Below are positions 61,253 to 64,000 of a stretch of 64,000 nt of DNA, piece after piece (position 1 is the first letter of the stretch; each line of letters starts with the position of its first letter). This DNA is from Paludibacteraceae bacterium (GTDB taxonomy: Bacteria; Bacteroidota; Bacteroidia; Bacteroidales; Paludibacteraceae). The notes below the pieces were generated by a model. It searched no databases, was not told the DNA's origin, and saw nothing but the letters and a program-made list of their open reading frames with translations. Made by a program: the position numbers and the translations under genes. The stretch spans positions 124,001 to 188,000 of the forward strand of contig JAFPXH010000005.1 in assembly GCA_017394705.1 (NCBI GenBank), read 5' to 3'.

Positions 61253-63583
61253 ATGCGTAAACAGCTTCTTTTATACCTATCCATATTGATTTTGTGTGCT
61301 CCTTTGCGTGCGCAGATTACCGGCGTGGTGCTCGACGATCACGGCGCACCCATGGTAGGCGCGAATGTCTATTGGGCGGAAACAACGGCAGGAACGGCTA
61401 CGGATTTTGAAGGTCAGTTCACGCTCATGCCCGTCAAGGGGCACAACCGGCTGGTGGCTTCTTTTGTCGGGTTCCATAACGATACCATTCTTGTGCTCAA
61501 TCGACAGCCTCTAACCATTGTGCTCGTCGAAGAAGCCATCTTGGATGAGGTTACTATCACCGAGCGCAAGATGGGTGTGCTCAAGAGCCGAACCTCTGCT
61601 TTTGATACGCAAACCATCGGCACGGAAGAGTTGTGCCGAGCCGCGTGCTGTAATCTCTCCGAGGCTTTTGAGACCAATGCCTCCGTTGATGTGGCGTATT
61701 CGGATGCAGCTACAGGCGCCAAACAGATACGACTTCTGGGATTGAATGGCACATACGTTCAACTCCTTCAGGAGAATACTCCGGCTGTGCGGGGCCTCGC
61801 GCAGAATTTCGGACTCGAGTATATCCCCGGTCCGTGGATGAACTCTATCCAGGTCAGCAAGGGTACTTCCTCCGTTATCAACGGCTATGAGGCTACTTCC
61901 GGACAAATCAATGTTGAGTTGCTCAAACCGAACACGCAGAACCCCCTCTCCGTCAATCTGATGCTTAATTCTGAACTTATGGCGGAGGCCAATATTATGG
62001 GCGGATGGCAAATCCCGCTCAAGGAGCATGAGCACCATCACCATCACGAAGAAGGAGAACATTGCGACCATCAATCGCTCTATACAGGCTTGTTGGCGCA
62101 TTACGGACAGAGTTTTATGGCAATGGACGGAAACCACGATTCGTTTGTGGATATGCCTAAAGTTATCAATGCCAACCTCGCCAATCGTTGGTTCTACCGC
62201 CATGGTGATTATACCTTCCAGGCTTTTGTCCGCGGACTGTATGATCGCCGGCTTGCCGGACAAATAGCGCATAACCGACCACCGGTCGCTAATCCGTATC
62301 AAATACGGTTGAATACTTGGCGTGTTGAGGGCTTCCTCAAGAATGGCTACGTCTATGACGATGAAAGTGGTTCAAGTATTGCACTCATCACGGCGGTCAG
62401 TTATCATAATCTCGATAACACCTACGGGCCTCGCAACTGGCGCGCGGCGCAACTCAATGGATATATCAATGGTATTTGGCAGCGTAACTGGGAAGGGGCG
62501 GGACTCATCGATAATGACCATCGGCTCTCGGCTGGTGTATCACTTAATATTGACAAATATTGGGAATCCCTGACCGCAAACCTCATGCCGTTAACCCCTA
62601 ACTCTTTAGACCGTATTGAATATACTCCGGGCATTTTTGCCGAGTATAGTTATACTTACGCGGAGATACTCTCTCTCGTGGCTGGTGTGCGCGCAGACTG
62701 GTCCAGCAGATATGGGTTTTTCTTTACGCCAAGAGCCAATGTACGCTATTCACCTTTCCCGTGGTGGACACTCAGAGCCAGCGCCGGGCTCGGCTATCGT
62801 TCGCCTAATGCTATCGCGGATAATGCGTTCATCTTGCCGTCAGCAAGAGTTATCCATCTTACGGAAAATATCATGCAGGAACGGGCGGCTAATACTGGAA
62901 TAAGTACCACGTTCTTTATCCCCATGGGGAATAGGGAACTTCAACTCTCTGCGGAGTATTACTACACGCATTTCATCAACTCAGTCATTGTGGATTTGGA
63001 CCGGGATCCACATGCCGTGCATATCTATAATCAGTCGGATATACCCGGCGCTAAATCGTTCGCGCATAGTGCGCAAGTAGAGGCTTCTATCGAGGTCCTG
63101 CGAGGATGGACATGGACGGCTGCTTTCCGATGGACGGATATAAAACAAACAAACATCAATGCTAACGGCGAGGCCGAGCTACGGGTGAAACCGCTCACCA
63201 GCAGGTTTAAAGGTGTTATCACTACCTCGTATCAAACGCCTTTGAAAAAATGGCAGTTTGATGTCACGGCCCAATTCAACGGAGTGAGCCGGATGCCGGA
63301 TGGCTTCACCGCTTATGGCGATTTAAATGGAGGTTATGGTACGCCTAAACCGCTAACTTGGTATCCGCAACTCATGGCGCAGATAACCAAGTATTTCCGA
63401 AATTGCAGTCTCTATGTGGGAGCTGAGAATATGACCAATTTCCGGCAATCAGACCCTATTATCGGATGGGAAGATCCGTATGGACCTGATTTTGATGCCT
63501 CGATGGTTTGTGGACCTACCTCTGGATGGAAAGTGTATATGGGTTTCCGTTATGACTTGGAGAAGGGACTATCGTCGCATTGA
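61253..63583 (+). CDS. TonB-dependent receptor with His-rich loop
   Basis: 776 residues. Signal, carboxypeptidase-regulatory-like domain (about 22-105), plug (AFDTQTIGTEELCRAACCNL...GLNGTYVQLLQENTPA) and a 22-strand beta-barrel. An external loop near residues 260-277 has the stretch EHEHHHHHEEGEHCDH, likely to capture a transition metal such as zinc, copper or nickel. Histidine-rich loops of this kind occur in metal-import receptors. The gene has its own promoter. Confidence 0.88.
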   Translation: MRKQLLLYLSILILCAPLRAQITGVVLDDHGAPMVGANVYWAETTAGTATDFEGQFTLMPVKGHNRLVASFVGFHNDTILVLNRQPLTIVLVEEAILDEVTITERKMGVLKSRTSAFDTQTIGTEELCRAACCNLSEAFETNASVDVAYSDAATGAKQIRLLGLNGTYVQLLQENTPAVRGLAQNFGLEYIPGPWMNSIQVSKGTSSVINGYEATSGQINVELLKPNTQNPLSVNLMLNSELMAEANIMGGWQIPLKEHEHHHHHEEGEHCDHQSLYTGLLAHYGQSFMAMDGNHDSFVDMPKVINANLANRWFYRHGDYTFQAFVRGLYDRRLAGQIAHNRPPVANPYQIRLNTWRVEGFLKNGYVYDDESGSSIALITAVSYHNLDNTYGPRNWRAAQLNGYINGIWQRNWEGAGLIDNDHRLSAGVSLNIDKYWESLTANLMPLTPNSLDRIEYTPGIFAEYSYTYAEILSLVAGVRADWSSRYGFFFTPRANVRYSPFPWWTLRASAGLGYRSPNAIADNAFILPSARVIHLTENIMQERAANTGISTTFFIPMGNRELQLSAEYYYTHFINSVIVDLDRDPHAVHIYNQSDIPGAKSFAHSAQVEASIEVLRGWTWTAAFRWTDIKQTNINANGEAELRVKPLTSRFKGVITTSYQTPLKKWQFDVTAQFNGVSRMPDGFTAYGDLNGGYGTPKPLTWYPQLMAQITKYFRNCSLYVGAENMTNFRQSDPIIGWEDPYGPDFDASMVCGPTSGWKVYMGFRYDLEKGLSSH

Positions 63584-64000
63584 GAATTCGCAACCGCAAT
63601 ACTGCTGGTTGTAGAATCCATATTCCTTGAGCAATGTATTGCGTCGTTCCTGGAGACCGTCTTTGCGCCAGTTCTGTGCCCAGAAATGCACAGGTTCATG
63701 AAGAATACTGTTGCTCGGATATTTATTTACCATCTCTGCGGCTCGAAGGCCTGCAGCATTCACTTGGTCTAAGTTTTTCCATCGCGAAGAGGCAAGGGTA
63801 GTGGCGAAGAACGGGATGTCTAACTCCTGTGCTTTGCGCGCGGTCGAAAACAAACGATGATAGAAGCACGCTGAACAGCGTTTGCCGCATTCTGGCTCTT
63901 GTTCCAGACCTTTCACGCTAAACAACCACTCCGCGTGTTGTGCGTCCCAACTACTATTCTCCTTCTCTTTACAGAGGGCTGGGGTAGCATCCTTCCGGTC
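63569..64000 (-). CDS. queH: epoxyqueuosine reductase QueH, C-terminal part
   Basis: Final step of queuosine tRNA modification. The frame continues beyond the right edge, so the N-terminus is missing. Motifs: GKRCSACFYHRLFSTA and YNQQYCGCEFSM, whose cysteines bind iron-sulfur, plus EEW-like EWLFSVKGLE. The visible start of the segment (DRKDATPALCKEKEN) is coded by the 30-base repeat seen in pepT, an apparent insertion. It overlaps the convergent TonB receptor by 15 bases. Confidence 0.85.
   Translation of the reverse strand, partial: DRKDATPALCKEKENSSWDAQHAEWLFSVKGLEQEPECGKRCSACFYHRLFSTARKAQELDIPFFATTLASSRWKNLDQVNAAGLRAAEMVNKYPSNSILHEPVHFWAQNWRKDGLQERRNTLLKEYGFYNQQYCGCEFSMRR
63959..63988. 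repeat. 30-base repeat inside queH
   Basis: CTCCTTCTCTTTACAGAGGGCTGGGGT aligns loosely with the pepT unit (CTCTTCC-TTTTA-GGGAAGGGTCGGGGTT); both have a small hairpin and a G-rich end. Confidence 0.5.

Overview
The window looks like a chromosome segment of a Bacteroidales (Bacteroidetes) bacterium. The evidence is repeated promoters of the Bacteroidetes type (a TTG element and TAnnTTTG separated by 20 bp), secreted proteins with conserved C-terminal sorting-type tails, large TonB-dependent beta-barrels, a split methylmalonyl-CoA mutase, oxygen-sensitive class III ribonucleotide reductase, and pyruvate phosphate dikinase. Together these suggest an anaerobic, succinate/propionate-type fermenter with a type IX-like secretion lifestyle. 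I cannot place it to genus. I saw no rRNA, tRNA or CRISPR array.

Layout. 0-7.7 kb: end of cysE, lipoamide dehydrogenase, a secreted endonuclease I, then the small and large subunits of methylmalonyl-CoA mutase (mutA, mutB). 7.7-12.8 kb: a minus-strand cluster of small, mostly unrecognised genes with phage-like features (DUF5675-type protein, holin-like protein, small lipoprotein, HNH endonuclease) and three promoters of its own. 12.9-18 kb: a minus-strand operon of three secreted proteins (OB-fold protein, M6 metalloprotease, second endonuclease I), all with the same kind of C-terminal tail. 18-21.4 kb: a membrane AraC-type regulator and a TonB-type outer-membrane beta-barrel. 21.7-22.6 kb: two further partial copies of the mutB 3' end, one inverted and decayed, one direct and intact. 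The sequence at 7.38-7.83 kb and the sequence at 21.74-22.2 kb are inverted copies of each other, so about 14.5 kb is bracketed by inverted repeats made of the mutB tail plus its downstream flank. This is the most unusual structure in the window and resembles an element that captured and replaced the 3' end of its target gene.

22.7-32.1 kb (minus): a small acidic protein, two tandem acyl-CoA ligases, a TetR regulator, patatin phospholipase, GcvT, PepT, a lipoprotein and a D-2-hydroxyacid dehydrogenase. 33-41.9 kb (plus): a lipoprotein, glutamate dehydrogenase, an unusual response-regulator/PEP-synthase-type fusion, a Na/phosphate cotransporter, a SIMPL protein and an NSS transporter. 41.9-50 kb (minus): SprT-like protease, short-chain dehydrogenase, Y-family polymerase, pyruvate phosphate dikinase, valyl-tRNA synthetase. 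50.3-64 kb (plus): a secreted repeat protein, NrdD/NrdG, a VWA protein with a type IX-like tail, a GtrB-like glycosyltransferase, an unknown protein, a PagL-like lipid A deacylase, a TonB receptor with a His-rich loop, and finally queH on the minus strand.

A second theme is short repeats. Period-7/8 AT-rich repeats and a 30-bp hairpin repeat sit between genes, and relatives of them lie in frame inside at least six housekeeping coding regions (pepT, valS, the D-2-hydroxyacid dehydrogenase, the short-chain dehydrogenase, the PEP-synthase-like gene and queH).
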